From Bacillota bacterium (lineage in GTDB: Bacteria > Bacillota > Sulfobacillia > JAJZYS01 > JAJYTV01), in contig JAJYTV010000143.1 in the NCBI GenBank assembly GCA_021792885.1, positions 1 through 5,682 on the forward strand: a DNA stretch of 5,682 nucleotides, written 5' to 3'. A program made the translations under genes and the position numbers. Each line of letters starts with the position of its first letter. Positions within the stretch are counted from its first letter, which is position 1. Positions 1 to 5,552 of this stretch are shown here, in pieces. Under the pieces are notes generated by a model that was not told the origin of the DNA, searched no databases, and saw only the letters and a list, made by a program, of their open reading frames with translations.

Positions 1-1607
1 GAGCGAGGACCGGCGTCGTCGCCACGCCCGATGTACTCGTCGCCCACCCCGTGGCCGTCCGTCGTCGTGAACCCCACGACGAGCCCGCGCCGGCGCAGCA
101 TCTCGCGCACCAGGCGCACCGTCGTCGTCTTGCCGTTCGAGCCGGTAATCGCGGCGAGCGGGATGCGCGAGGGGCTGCCGGGCGGGAAGAGCGACTCGAC
201 GATCGCACCGGCCGCATCGCGCGGCGTCCCGCCCTGCGGGTAGTGGTGCATGCGGATGCCGGGCGCCGCGTTCACCTCCAGCACCCAGAAGGGCGCCGCA
301 TCGTCGCCGATGTCCTGCGCCACGATGTCGACGCCCGCCACGTCGAGGCCGATCGCGGCCGCCGCCCGCTCGGCGATCGCGCGGATGCGCGGGGCCACAT
401 CGTCCGTGCAGTCCCGTGCCGTCCCGCCCGTCGAGAGGTTGGCGGCGTCGCGCAAGAGCACGCGCTGGCCCGCCTTGGGCACGTCGTCCGGCACGAGGCC
501 CTGGCGCGCGAGGCAGAAGCGGGCGATGTCGTCGAGGGGGATGCGGGTCAGGGGGCGCTCGTGCCCTTCGCCGCGCAAGGGATCCTCGTTCACCCGCATG
601 ACGAGCTGCGCGACGGTACGCGCGCCGTCACCGACGACGGCCGGGGGGATGCGCTCGGCGGCCGCGACCATCCGGTCCCCGACGACGAGCAGCCGGTACT
701 CCCGGCCGAACACCTGGCGCTCGAGCAGCACGTCCTCCGATACGGCTCCCGCGATCGGCACCGCGCGGCGCACGTCGCGGGGTCGCTCGAGGTGCACGAA
801 GACTCCCCGCCCCTGACTGCCCGACATCGGCTTCACCACGAGCGGGTAGCCGAGCTGCTCGGCCGCCCCGAGCGCCTCCTCCACGTTGCGCACCACGACT
901 CCCTCGGGCACCGGGATGCCGTGCTCGCGCAGGATCGCCTTGCAGCGCTCCTTGTCCTGGGCGATGTCGACGGCCACGGTCGAGGTGCGGTCGGTGAGCG
1001 TCGCCTGGATCCGGTGCAAGTGCTGGCCCTGGCCGAGTTCGAGAACGCTGCTGCCCGGCAGGCGGCGCACAGGGATGCCGCGCTCGTGCGCGGCGTGGGC
1101 GAGCGCCTGCGTGCTGGGGCCAAGGCAGCGTCGCGCAAAGAGGGCGCGCAGGCGCTCGCGCTCGCGCCCGAGCAGGATTTCCTTCGCCGCCTGGCGCCTT
1201 TGCAGCAGCGTGTCGAGCAGCCTGAGCGCGATCGAGGACGCCTCGTACCCGACCTGCGCCTCCGGTGCCTCGAAGGCGATGCGGTAGACGGTCGTGCGCC
1301 GCACTTGGCGCGTCTTGCCATAGGTGCCCTGGAAGCCGGCCTCGTGCAGGAGTTCCAGCGCCACGTGCTCGAGCACGTGGCCGACGCGGGTGCCCTCGCG
1401 CAGGCGCAGGGCGAACCCCCCTGGGAACCCGAGGCCGCAATGGTGTTCGGAAAGCCCGGGCAGCTGCTCGAGCAGGTAGGCCGCGATGTCTGGCCTCTGG
1501 GAGGTGGAGACCTCCGCGACGTCCTCGAGATCCAGGCACAGTTCGAGCATCGGTCGGTGGCAGTGCGGGTTCGGACCCTCGAAGTACCGCCACTCCGTGA
1601 TTCGCAA
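1..1607 (-). CDS. cphA: Cyanophycin synthetase CphA, C-terminal part missing
   Basis: Polymerises cyanophycin (multi-L-arginyl-poly-L-aspartate) in the cytoplasm, adding Asp to the backbone and Arg to its side chains with ATP. I translated this frame directly; it stays open for 535 codons to the window edge, against about 870-900 residues in the family. The N domain (about 1-160) has the family's GPN near residue 11, a GGF near 63 and an HxxEH motif (H77, E80, H81). The ATP-grasp domain (about 200-480) has VVKP with K259, the loop SGSQGRG, GEGHERPLTRI, LSTGGTA and EVNAAPG (E444, N446). The Mur-ligase domain begins with the P-loop TGSNGKTTT (K493) and TTTDG, then is cut. The start is taken as TTG at 1607-1605: it gives the family's usual N-terminus and lies 6 nt after GGGGGAG. 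The gene follows cphB by 13 nt, so translational coupling is likely. The intact P-loop argues for CphA1 type rather than CphA2. Confidence 0.95.
   Translation of the reverse strand, partial: MRITEWRYFEGPNPHCHRPMLELCLDLEDVAEVSTSQRPDIAAYLLEQLPGLSEHHCGLGFPGGFALRLREGTRVGHVLEHVALELLHEAGFQGTYGKTRQVRRTTVYRIAFEAPEAQVGYEASSIALRLLDTLLQRRQAAKEILLGRERERLRALFARRCLGPSTQALAHAAHERGIPVRRLPGSSVLELGQGQHLHRIQATLTDRTSTVAVDIAQDKERCKAILREHGIPVPEGVVVRNVEEALGAAEQLGYPLVVKPMSGSQGRGVFVHLERPRDVRRAVPIAGAVSEDVLLERQVFGREYRLLVVGDRMVAAAERIPPAVVGDGARTVAQLVMRVNEDPLRGEGHERPLTRIPLDDIARFCLARQGLVPDDVPKAGQRVLLRDAANLSTGGTARDCTDDVAPRIRAIAERAAAAIGLDVAGVDIVAQDIGDDAAPFWVLEVNAAPGIRMHHYPQGGTPRDAAGAIVESLFPPGSPSRIPLAAITGSNGKTTTVRLVREMLRRRGLVVGFTTTDGHGVGDEYIGRGDDAGPR
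1360..1381. repeat. 22-bp perfect palindrome inside cphA
   Basis: The half site GCCACGTGCTC is followed at once by its exact reverse complement, with no spacer; symmetry breaks at 1359/1382. It contains two CACGTG hexamers flanking CTCGAG. It encodes the HxxEH region of the CphA N domain: the residues His-Val-Leu-Glu-His-Val, written with the G/C-ending codons this genome prefers, are self-complementary as DNA. The coding explanation is sufficient, so a regulatory role is not claimed. Confidence 0.9.
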
Positions 1608-1613
1608 GCGGAG

Positions 1614-1620
1614 CTCCCCC
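1614..1620 (-). promoter_or_regulatory. Ribosome binding site that fixes the cphA TTG start
   Basis: On the minus strand GGGGGAG sits directly after the cphB TGA stop and 6 nt before the TTG proposed as the cphA start. No ATG or GTG in frame is closer; the next in-frame ATG is codon 20, inside the conserved N domain and without a comparable purine run. Ribosomes ending cphB would stop on top of this site, which fits coupled translation of degrading and synthesising enzymes. Confidence 0.7.
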
Positions 1621-2445
1621 TCAGCGCAGCACAGGGACTGCGCTAGTCTTCCCCGCGAGCGATGGAGTATGCGGCGGCATGCGCCGGTCAAGGTCGAAGG
1701 CGTAGCCCTGACGCAGCACCCAGAGCGCGACGGACCCGAGCGCCACCGGACGGTCGACGTCCTGCTCCGAGGCTTCCACGACCTCTGTGCCGCGCCCGTC
1801 GAGGATCGTGACAGTCCCCTCGCCGAGCACCTCGAGCCGCGTGCCGTCCCGCACCAGGATGGCCGTGTTCTCGTCGATGCCGATGCCGAGGATGCCGGGG
1901 TTCTGCGCCAGCGCCGCGATCAGCCGGTTGATCCGGCCGCGCTGCGCGAAGTGCTGGTCGACGACCGCGGCGCGCAGGAGCCCGAGGCCCGGGCACATGC
2001 GGATCGACGCCCGCCGGGCGGCCTCCTCGTCCTGCCCGCCCACGAGCATCGTATCGGTCATCGCGGAGGCGCCCGCCGACGTGCCGCCCACAACGGCGCC
2101 GCGGCTGCGCGCGGCGTGGATCGCCGCCTCGACCGGCGTGCCGCCGACGAGGCTCGTGATGCGCAGCTGGTCCCCGCCGGTGAAGAAGATGCCGTCGGCG
2201 TCCTCGACCGCCTGCGCCGCCTCGCGCTGCGCGCAGTCGGAGCGGCCCTGCGCCGAGATGTGTAAGACCTCGCCGAGGCCGAGGCGCCCGAACGTCTCGC
2301 GGTAGCGCCGCAGCGCCGCGTCGGGGTCTTCCGTCGCGGCCGTGAGGAGCGCGATGCGCCCTCCCTTGCCCGCCAGGGTGGCGAACGCCTCGAGCGCGGC
2401 GCCGCGCGGCGCCTCGTGCCCCCCGATCAAGAGCAGCGGACCCAT
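1621..2445 (-). CDS. cphB: Cyanophycinase CphB
   Basis: Peptidase family S51 exopeptidase that hydrolyses cyanophycin to beta-Asp-Arg dipeptides. The 274-residue product is close to the family's usual length of about 270-290. It opens with a glycine-rich strand (LLLIGGHE, 4-11). It then shows FFTGGDQLR (87-95) and the nucleophile elbow GGTSAGAS, with the probable catalytic Ser at 123. These are followed by DQHF (163-166) with R169 and R171 and by GIDEN (189-193), both conserved in cyanophycinases. There is no signal peptide, so it is intracellular, unlike the secreted CphE type. The frame extends 13 codons upstream to a GTG. I chose ATG 2445-2443 because a strong G-run ribosome site lies 5 nt before it and the family begins at this point. 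It lies between the propeller gene (48-nt gap) and cphA (13-nt gap). An isoaspartyl dipeptidase would be needed to finish degradation; none is in this window. Confidence 0.95.
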   Translation of the reverse strand: MGPLLLIGGHEAPRGAALEAFATLAGKGGRIALLTAATEDPDAALRRYRETFGRLGLGEVLHISAQGRSDCAQREAAQAVEDADGIFFTGGDQLRITSLVGGTPVEAAIHAARSRGAVVGGTSAGASAMTDTMLVGGQDEEAARRASIRMCPGLGLLRAAVVDQHFAQRGRINRLIAALAQNPGILGIGIDENTAILVRDGTRLEVLGEGTVTILDGRGTEVVEASEQDVDRPVALGSVALWVLRQGYAFDLDRRMPPHTPSLAGKTSAVPVLR

Positions 2446-2450
2446 CGAAT

Positions 2451-2460
2451 CCCCCCGCCT
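2451..2460 (-). promoter_or_regulatory. Ribosome binding site of cphB, possibly in a hairpin
   Basis: Minus-strand AGGCGGGGGG ends 5 nt before the ATG at 2445 and decides this start over the upstream GTG. The G-run can pair with a C-run 16 nt upstream (2472-2477), six base pairs in all including one A-T, which would hide the site. The stem is short and its loop long, so regulation is only a possibility. Confidence 0.55.
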
Positions 2461-2493
2461 TCTGATGCCCAGGGGGAACCACACGCATGCGCC

Positions 2494-4512
2494 TTAGCGC
2501 AGTTGGCGCCAGCGACCGCCGCCGTCGCTCGAGTAGAAAAGCCGCCCGCCGTCCGTGAGCACGTAGAGGCGCCCCGGCGCTGGCTCCTCGACCTGGTTCA
2601 GGAAGCCGTACTGGCCGAGCGAGAAGTGCACGTCGGTGAAGGTCCGCCCGTAGTCCCGCGTCAGCAAAAGGTCGCGCGAACCGGCAAGCACGCCCGTCGA
2701 TGGGCTCGAAAAGCTGATCGACAAGACGCTCTCCCGCATCGGCAGCGATCCGGCGGGCGTGAAGCGCTTCCCGCCGTCGGCGGTGTAGAGCAGCGTCACT
2801 TTCCATTCGCTCGGGAGCAGCTTCGGACTCTTGCGCCCGTTGAGGCACCAGCCCTCCGCTGCGCCGACGGGCGCGCACTGCGTCGGGCCCGCCTGCAGGG
2901 AGCGCGTCGAGAGCGTCCAGCTGCGCCCGCCGTCGCTCGTGCGGTAGAGATACGCCGCGTTCATGCCGAAGACTTGGTCCCAGCCAACCTGCGGGCTGCT
3001 GAAGAGGAGCGTCTCACTGCCGTAGGTCGGCACGGGCGGGAGCCTGAGCGGCAGCTTGCGCCAGGTCTTGCCCTCGTCCCTGGAGCCGTAGAGGGATCCG
3101 CCGGCGTAGACGAGCGCCTGCCCGCCGGAGAAGGCCCAGAACCCGGAGATCTGCGCTGGCGGGAAGTACTGGGGTGGAGAGGCCGTGCTCTTGTACGAGA
3201 ATCCGCGCAGCAGCTGCCAGGAGCGTCCCCCGTCCTGGGTGCGCCAGAGGAGGTCCGGCTGGCCCGACGCGACGGCAAGGCCGTATCCGGAGGCGGTCAT
3301 GCTGATCCGCGAAAGCGGCCCCGGGCCCTGCGGCCAGACGCGCGTCCACGCCCGCCCCCCGTTCGTCGTGCGCAGGATCCCGTCTGTCGCTCCCGCGATG
3401 CCGATCTGCGGCGTGACGAACTGCAGCGCACGCACGGCATTGCTCGCCGGCAGACCGAGCGGCACGGCGCCGCCTTTCTGGAACGTCACTCCGCCGTCGG
3501 TGGAGCGGTCGATCGACTGGAAGTCGAAGCGCCAGACGTCCTGCGCCCCGAGGTAGGCGGCCGGGTAGAGCCCCCCTCCCATCGCGTTGCAGCCCATCGC
3601 GCAGCCGCCATTGCCCCACGCGTACGTCCACGTGCGGCCACCGTCCGTCGTGCGGGCGACGAGCGTCGAGAGGAAGCCGCCGTCGAAGAGCGTCATCCAG
3701 CCGTCGGACGGCGTCGTGAACGTCACCGTGCCGCCTTGCCCGAAGCTCGGGTAGGACGGTTGGTAACCTTGCATCACGTGCCGGATGTAGGCGAGGTACG
3801 CCGGGTGCAGGCCCCGGGAAGCGATGCCGGAGAAGAGCGCCGTCCAGGTCGCGCCCCCGTCCGTGCTGACGTAGAGGCTCGTGCCGCTGCCCGACTTGCC
3901 ATTCTGCACGAAGCCGATGGCGTAGTAGCGCGGGCCGGGCAGTGCGCTCACCGAACTGAAGTAGAGCCCTGTGTTCGCCAGGGCGTATCGCCACGTGCGC
4001 CCGCCGTCTTGCGTCAGCATCAGCGCCCCGGACTGCGATGTCGCGATCCCGTCCTGCGCCGAGACGAACGCAGCGTGGGCGATGGAATGATGGTAGACCG
4101 CTCTCCATCTGCGCCCGCCGTCCACGCTGGTGAGGAGCGAGGTGGGCGTCCAGGCGAAGCCGTCGCGCCCGTCGACGAACTGGATCCCGGCCGCGCTGCC
4201 GGGGAGGGCAGCGCGCACGTTCCAGCGTACCCCGCCGTCCTCGGTCGCGAGGAGCCAGCTTCCCGAGGCGCCGATCGTCGGGCTCTGGGCGAGGGCATAG
4301 CCTTGCGTCCTCGAAACCATCGCCACCGAGAGCACACGGCTCGGCGCCGCCGCGTGCGCCTTGACCTTGGCCGGCACGGTGCGGACGATGCGCAGGCCGG
4401 CGCGCGAAGAGACGACCTGGTCCGCGAGATCGACCCGCTGGGCGCCTGCGGAGCCCAAAGCCGCAAGCGCGAGCGCAAGGAGCGCGATGCCCGCCGAGAC
4501 CCTCCGCCGCAT
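2494..4512 (-). CDS. Exported BNR/Asp-box beta-propeller protein (Ycf48/sortilin-like)
   Basis: A 672-residue protein of unknown specific function. Residues 1-24 form a signal peptide: Arg-rich start, hydrophobic core, and AGA|Q as a signal peptidase I site. There is no lipobox Cys and no later membrane segment, so it is probably released or held at the cell surface. The rest carries thirteen Asp-box-type motifs of the form S/T-x-D-G-G-x-x-W/F, with the key Asp (or Asn) at 92, 131, 169, 218, 290, 339, 383, 427, 479, 527, 579, 620 and 663. Spacing is mostly 38-52 residues, as expected for propeller blades; thirteen could make two propellers of six or seven blades. Sialidase catalytic residues are not evident. 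Only four Cys occur, in two close pairs (304/308 and 546/556). The ATG start has AGGAAGGT 8 nt upstream. This is the first gene of the run into cphB and cphA. Ycf48 proteins assist photosystem II assembly in phototrophs; that role should not be carried over here. Confidence 0.85.
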   Translation of the reverse strand: MRRRVSAGIALLALALAALGSAGAQRVDLADQVVSSRAGLRIVRTVPAKVKAHAAAPSRVLSVAMVSRTQGYALAQSPTIGASGSWLLATEDGGVRWNVRAALPGSAAGIQFVDGRDGFAWTPTSLLTSVDGGRRWRAVYHHSIAHAAFVSAQDGIATSQSGALMLTQDGGRTWRYALANTGLYFSSVSALPGPRYYAIGFVQNGKSGSGTSLYVSTDGGATWTALFSGIASRGLHPAYLAYIRHVMQGYQPSYPSFGQGGTVTFTTPSDGWMTLFDGGFLSTLVARTTDGGRTWTYAWGNGGCAMGCNAMGGGLYPAAYLGAQDVWRFDFQSIDRSTDGGVTFQKGGAVPLGLPASNAVRALQFVTPQIGIAGATDGILRTTNGGRAWTRVWPQGPGPLSRISMTASGYGLAVASGQPDLLWRTQDGGRSWQLLRGFSYKSTASPPQYFPPAQISGFWAFSGGQALVYAGGSLYGSRDEGKTWRKLPLRLPPVPTYGSETLLFSSPQVGWDQVFGMNAAYLYRTSDGGRSWTLSTRSLQAGPTQCAPVGAAEGWCLNGRKSPKLLPSEWKVTLLYTADGGKRFTPAGSLPMRESVLSISFSSPSTGVLAGSRDLLLTRDYGRTFTDVHFSLGQYGFLNQVEEPAPGRLYVLTDGGRLFYSSDGGGRWRQLR

Positions 4513-4560
4513 CCAAGGTCACCTTCCTGCCGAAACTTCCGCACACGGGCTCCTGCATGC

Positions 4561-4569
4561 ACTTTAGCA
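4561..4569 (-). promoter_or_regulatory. Possible extended -10 promoter for the propeller-cphB-cphA run
   Basis: Minus-strand TGCTAAAGT is a TG-extended -10 (TAAAGT) about 48 nt before the propeller ATG. It closely matches the -10 region of the upstream veg promoter: TCTGCTAAA, one differing base, then TGC. No TTGACA-like -35 exists at 17 or 18 bp, where the sequence is GC-rich, so this would have to work as an extended -10 element or with an activator. It lies downstream of the veg terminator, where a new promoter is expected. Confidence 0.35.
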
Positions 4570-4604
4570 GAAACCCCGGCGGGCACCCTGCGTGATGCGT
4601 CCGG

Positions 4605-4636
4605 TTAAAGCAAGGAAGACCGCAACCGCGGTCTTC
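4605..4636 (-). terminator. Probable intrinsic terminator after veg
   Basis: The arms GAAGACCGC and GCGGTCTTC (4615-4636) form a perfect 9-bp stem with a 4-nt loop. It begins 21 nt after the veg stop in the direction of transcription. The following bases, CTTGCTTTAA, are T-rich but interrupted, so termination may be incomplete. It separates the rsmA-ykuK-veg unit from the cyanophycin unit. Confidence 0.7.
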
Positions 4637-4657
4637 TCCACTGGGATATCGAATGCT

Positions 4658-4939
4658 TTAGTTCACGAGCACCTTGTGGAACTCGCCGCCCGAGGCGACC
4701 TCGAGCTCCACGGTCTCCGTAAGAACGTCGGCGTAGCTGAAGGAGACGCGACGGGCGCCGGAGGGTTCGTCGTCGATCTTGACGACAAAGATGTACGGGT
4801 AGGTCTTCTCCAGCACGCCCTCTCGCTCGTCCACCTTGCGGCGACCGCGATTGGCCTTGAGCCGGACCCGCTCTCCGATCATTCCGTCCAAGTCGCGTTT
4901 GATGTCCGACAAGACACGCCTAGCGGCCAAACGCCACAC
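4658..4939 (-). CDS. veg: Veg family protein (DUF1021)
   Basis: A small conserved Bacillota protein with a predicted SH3-like barrel. In Bacillus subtilis Veg is abundant in growing cells and is reported to promote biofilm gene expression by opposing SinR; the general role is unclear. Landmarks matching the family are LSDIKRDLDG near residue 10, LKANRGRRK near 27, TYPYIFVVKID in the middle, and SYADVLTETVEL near 70. The frame gives 93 residues from GTG 4939, against 86 in B. subtilis. A TTG at 4930-4928 would give 90 residues and a better-placed ribosome site, so the start is uncertain by three codons. It lies downstream of rsmA, as in Bacillus, but with ykuK between and no ispE following inside the window. 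Two tandem sigma-A promoters precede it and a hairpin terminator follows, so it can be expressed on its own at high level. Confidence 0.95.
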   Translation of the reverse strand: MWRLAARRVLSDIKRDLDGMIGERVRLKANRGRRKVDEREGVLEKTYPYIFVVKIDDEPSGARRVSFSYADVLTETVELEVASGGEFHKVLVN

Positions 4940-4948
4940 TTCCTTCCT
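4940..4948 (-). promoter_or_regulatory. Purine-rich ribosome binding region of veg, ambiguous start
   Basis: Minus-strand AGGAAGGAA abuts the GTG at 4939. For the GTG, the first AGGA has 5 nt of spacing. For the TTG at 4930, the AAGG has about 11 nt. Neither start is decisive. Homologue length slightly favours the TTG, while codon strength favours the GTG. Confidence 0.5.
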
Positions 4949-4970
4949 GACCCGGCCCCGGTCCGTTTGT

Positions 4971-5000
4971 ATGGTACCACTGGAAGAGGTCGCATGTCAA
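4971..5000 (-). promoter_or_regulatory. Sigma-A promoter P2 of veg (proximal)
   Basis: Perfect -35 TTGACA at 5000-4995, an 18-bp spacer, and -10 TACCAT at 4976-4971 (four of six consensus bases) preceded by TGG, a TG-extended -10. Transcription would start near 4966-4964, giving a leader of about 25 nt before the veg GTG. This stretch is clearly more AT-rich than the surrounding genes. Confidence 0.75.
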
Positions 5001-5010
5001 GAATCTAAGC

Positions 5011-5040
5011 AGTTTAGCAGACACCCGGAAAAGGTGTCAA
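5011..5040 (-). promoter_or_regulatory. Sigma-A promoter P1 of veg (distal)
   Basis: Perfect -35 TTGACA at 5040-5035, an 18-bp spacer, and -10 TAAACT at 5016-5011 (four of six) preceded by TGC, again a TG-extended -10. It begins 14 bp after the ykuK stop and lies exactly 40 bp upstream of P2, hexamer for hexamer. An inverted repeat covers most of its spacer and part of the -35. Confidence 0.75.
5020..5038. repeat. Inverted repeat overlapping promoter P1
   Basis: The arms GACACC and GGTGTC, 6 bp each with a 7-bp centre, occupy 5020-5025 and 5033-5038. The right arm overlaps the P1 -35 hexamer and the rest fills the spacer. As RNA it would be a weak hairpin after ykuK without a U-tract, so it is a poor terminator. 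As DNA it is placed like a repressor operator. P2 has no such repeat. Confidence 0.5.
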
Positions 5041-5053
5041 GCGTCAATCTGCT

Positions 5054-5524
5054 TCATTTCGTGTACTTGTCGGCAACGCTCGAAGCGCCGAAGGAGTCCG
5101 GCTTGATCTTCGCGTCGAACCCGCTCCCGGAGACCATGCCCACGATTTCCCGGATGAGGTCTCGCGTGTCGCCATTCTGGCCGATGTCGAGGTGGATCTC
5201 GATGTTGAAGCCCTGGTAGCCCCTGCGCGACAGCATCTCCGTGAGCTTGCTGGCGACGCCGAGGCTGTAGGAGGTCTCCAGAAGGATGCGCTGGCGCAAG
5301 CTGGGCAGACGGCGCTGCAGCTGCCGGTGGTAGTAGTAGCGGGCACCTTTGCCCAGGCGGTGGATGACGATCGCCGTCACGTAGGTCACCTCGTCCCGCA
5401 CCTGGGAGTCGGTGCCGATGATCAGCTTGTGCTGCGCCGAGGGGTCCTCGCGGATGAACGCGACGATGTCCCCGAACACCTGGTCCAGGTCCATCACGCC
5501 ATGGGACGGGCTGCGGAACAGCAC
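5054..5524 (-). CDS. ykuK: YkuK family RNase H-like protein (DUF458)
   Basis: A 156-residue protein close to B. subtilis YkuK, a Bacillota family predicted to have an RNase H fold; its substrate is unknown. Visible landmarks are FGDIVAFIREDP (17-28), IGTDSQ (36-41) carrying an Asp on the first strand (D39), VTAIVIHRLGKGARYYY (49-65), E83 in the following helix, IHLDIGQNGDT (110-120), and a C-terminal SSVADKYTK. D39, E83, D113 and D152 are placed like an acidic RNase H-type centre; this is inference from spacing, not proof of nuclease activity. The start is GTG 5524-5522, 8 nt after AGGAGG. A later ATG (codon 11) lacks a ribosome site. The gene follows rsmA by 28 nt with no promoter or terminator between, so co-transcription is likely. 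Readthrough from it into veg is possible because no terminator with a U-tract follows. Confidence 0.9.
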   Translation of the reverse strand: MLFRSPSHGVMDLDQVFGDIVAFIREDPSAQHKLIIGTDSQVRDEVTYVTAIVIHRLGKGARYYYHRQLQRRLPSLRQRILLETSYSLGVASKLTEMLSRRGYQGFNIEIHLDIGQNGDTRDLIREIVGMVSGSGFDAKIKPDSFGASSVADKYTK

Positions 5525-5532
5525 CGCGTCAT

Positions 5533-5538
5533 CCTCCT
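5533..5538 (-). promoter_or_regulatory. Consensus ribosome binding site of ykuK
   Basis: Minus-strand AGGAGG lies 8 nt before the GTG at 5524, supporting the GTG over the ATG at codon 11. An ATG at 5532, just downstream of AGGAGG, opens only a short unrelated frame and is too close to the site. Confidence 0.8.
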
Positions 5539-5552
5539 CGCAAACGGCTGCG

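Noticed and set aside
628..1593. 321-codon minus-strand frame within cphA
   Set aside because: It is out of frame with the conserved CphA motifs and has biased Arg/Ala/Pro composition.
51..1646. 531-codon open frame on the plus strand opposite cphA
   Set aside because: It is fully antisense to cphA, has a low-complexity Arg/Ala/His/Gly composition, shows no recognisable domain or ribosome site, and is of the kind produced by G/C third-position bias.
2446..2484. 13-codon N-terminal extension of cphB from an upstream GTG
   Set aside because: Homologues begin at the ATG at 2445, which has a strong ribosome site. The extension includes that site itself.
2446..2493. Terminator between the propeller gene and cphB
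   Set aside because: The only pairing is the C-run with the G-run that serves as the ribosome site, and no T-tract follows.
1688..2878. 396-codon minus-strand frame spanning the propeller and cphB junction
   Set aside because: It overlaps two well-supported genes in another frame and has shadow-type composition.
2494..4512. Propeller protein as a sialidase or as a photosystem II assembly factor
   Set aside because: Asp boxes are structural and occur in many families. No sialidase arginine triad is evident, and nothing else in the window points to photosynthesis.
2416..4608. 730-codon open frame on the plus strand opposite the propeller gene
   Set aside because: It is a GC-driven shadow rich in Arg, Ala and Pro without motifs. 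The minus strand carries a signal peptide and thirteen regular Asp-box motifs.
5020..5038. Inverted repeat as an intrinsic terminator of ykuK
   Set aside because: The stem is 6 bp with a 7-nt loop and is followed by TGCTAAAC rather than a U-tract. The promoter-linked reading is better.
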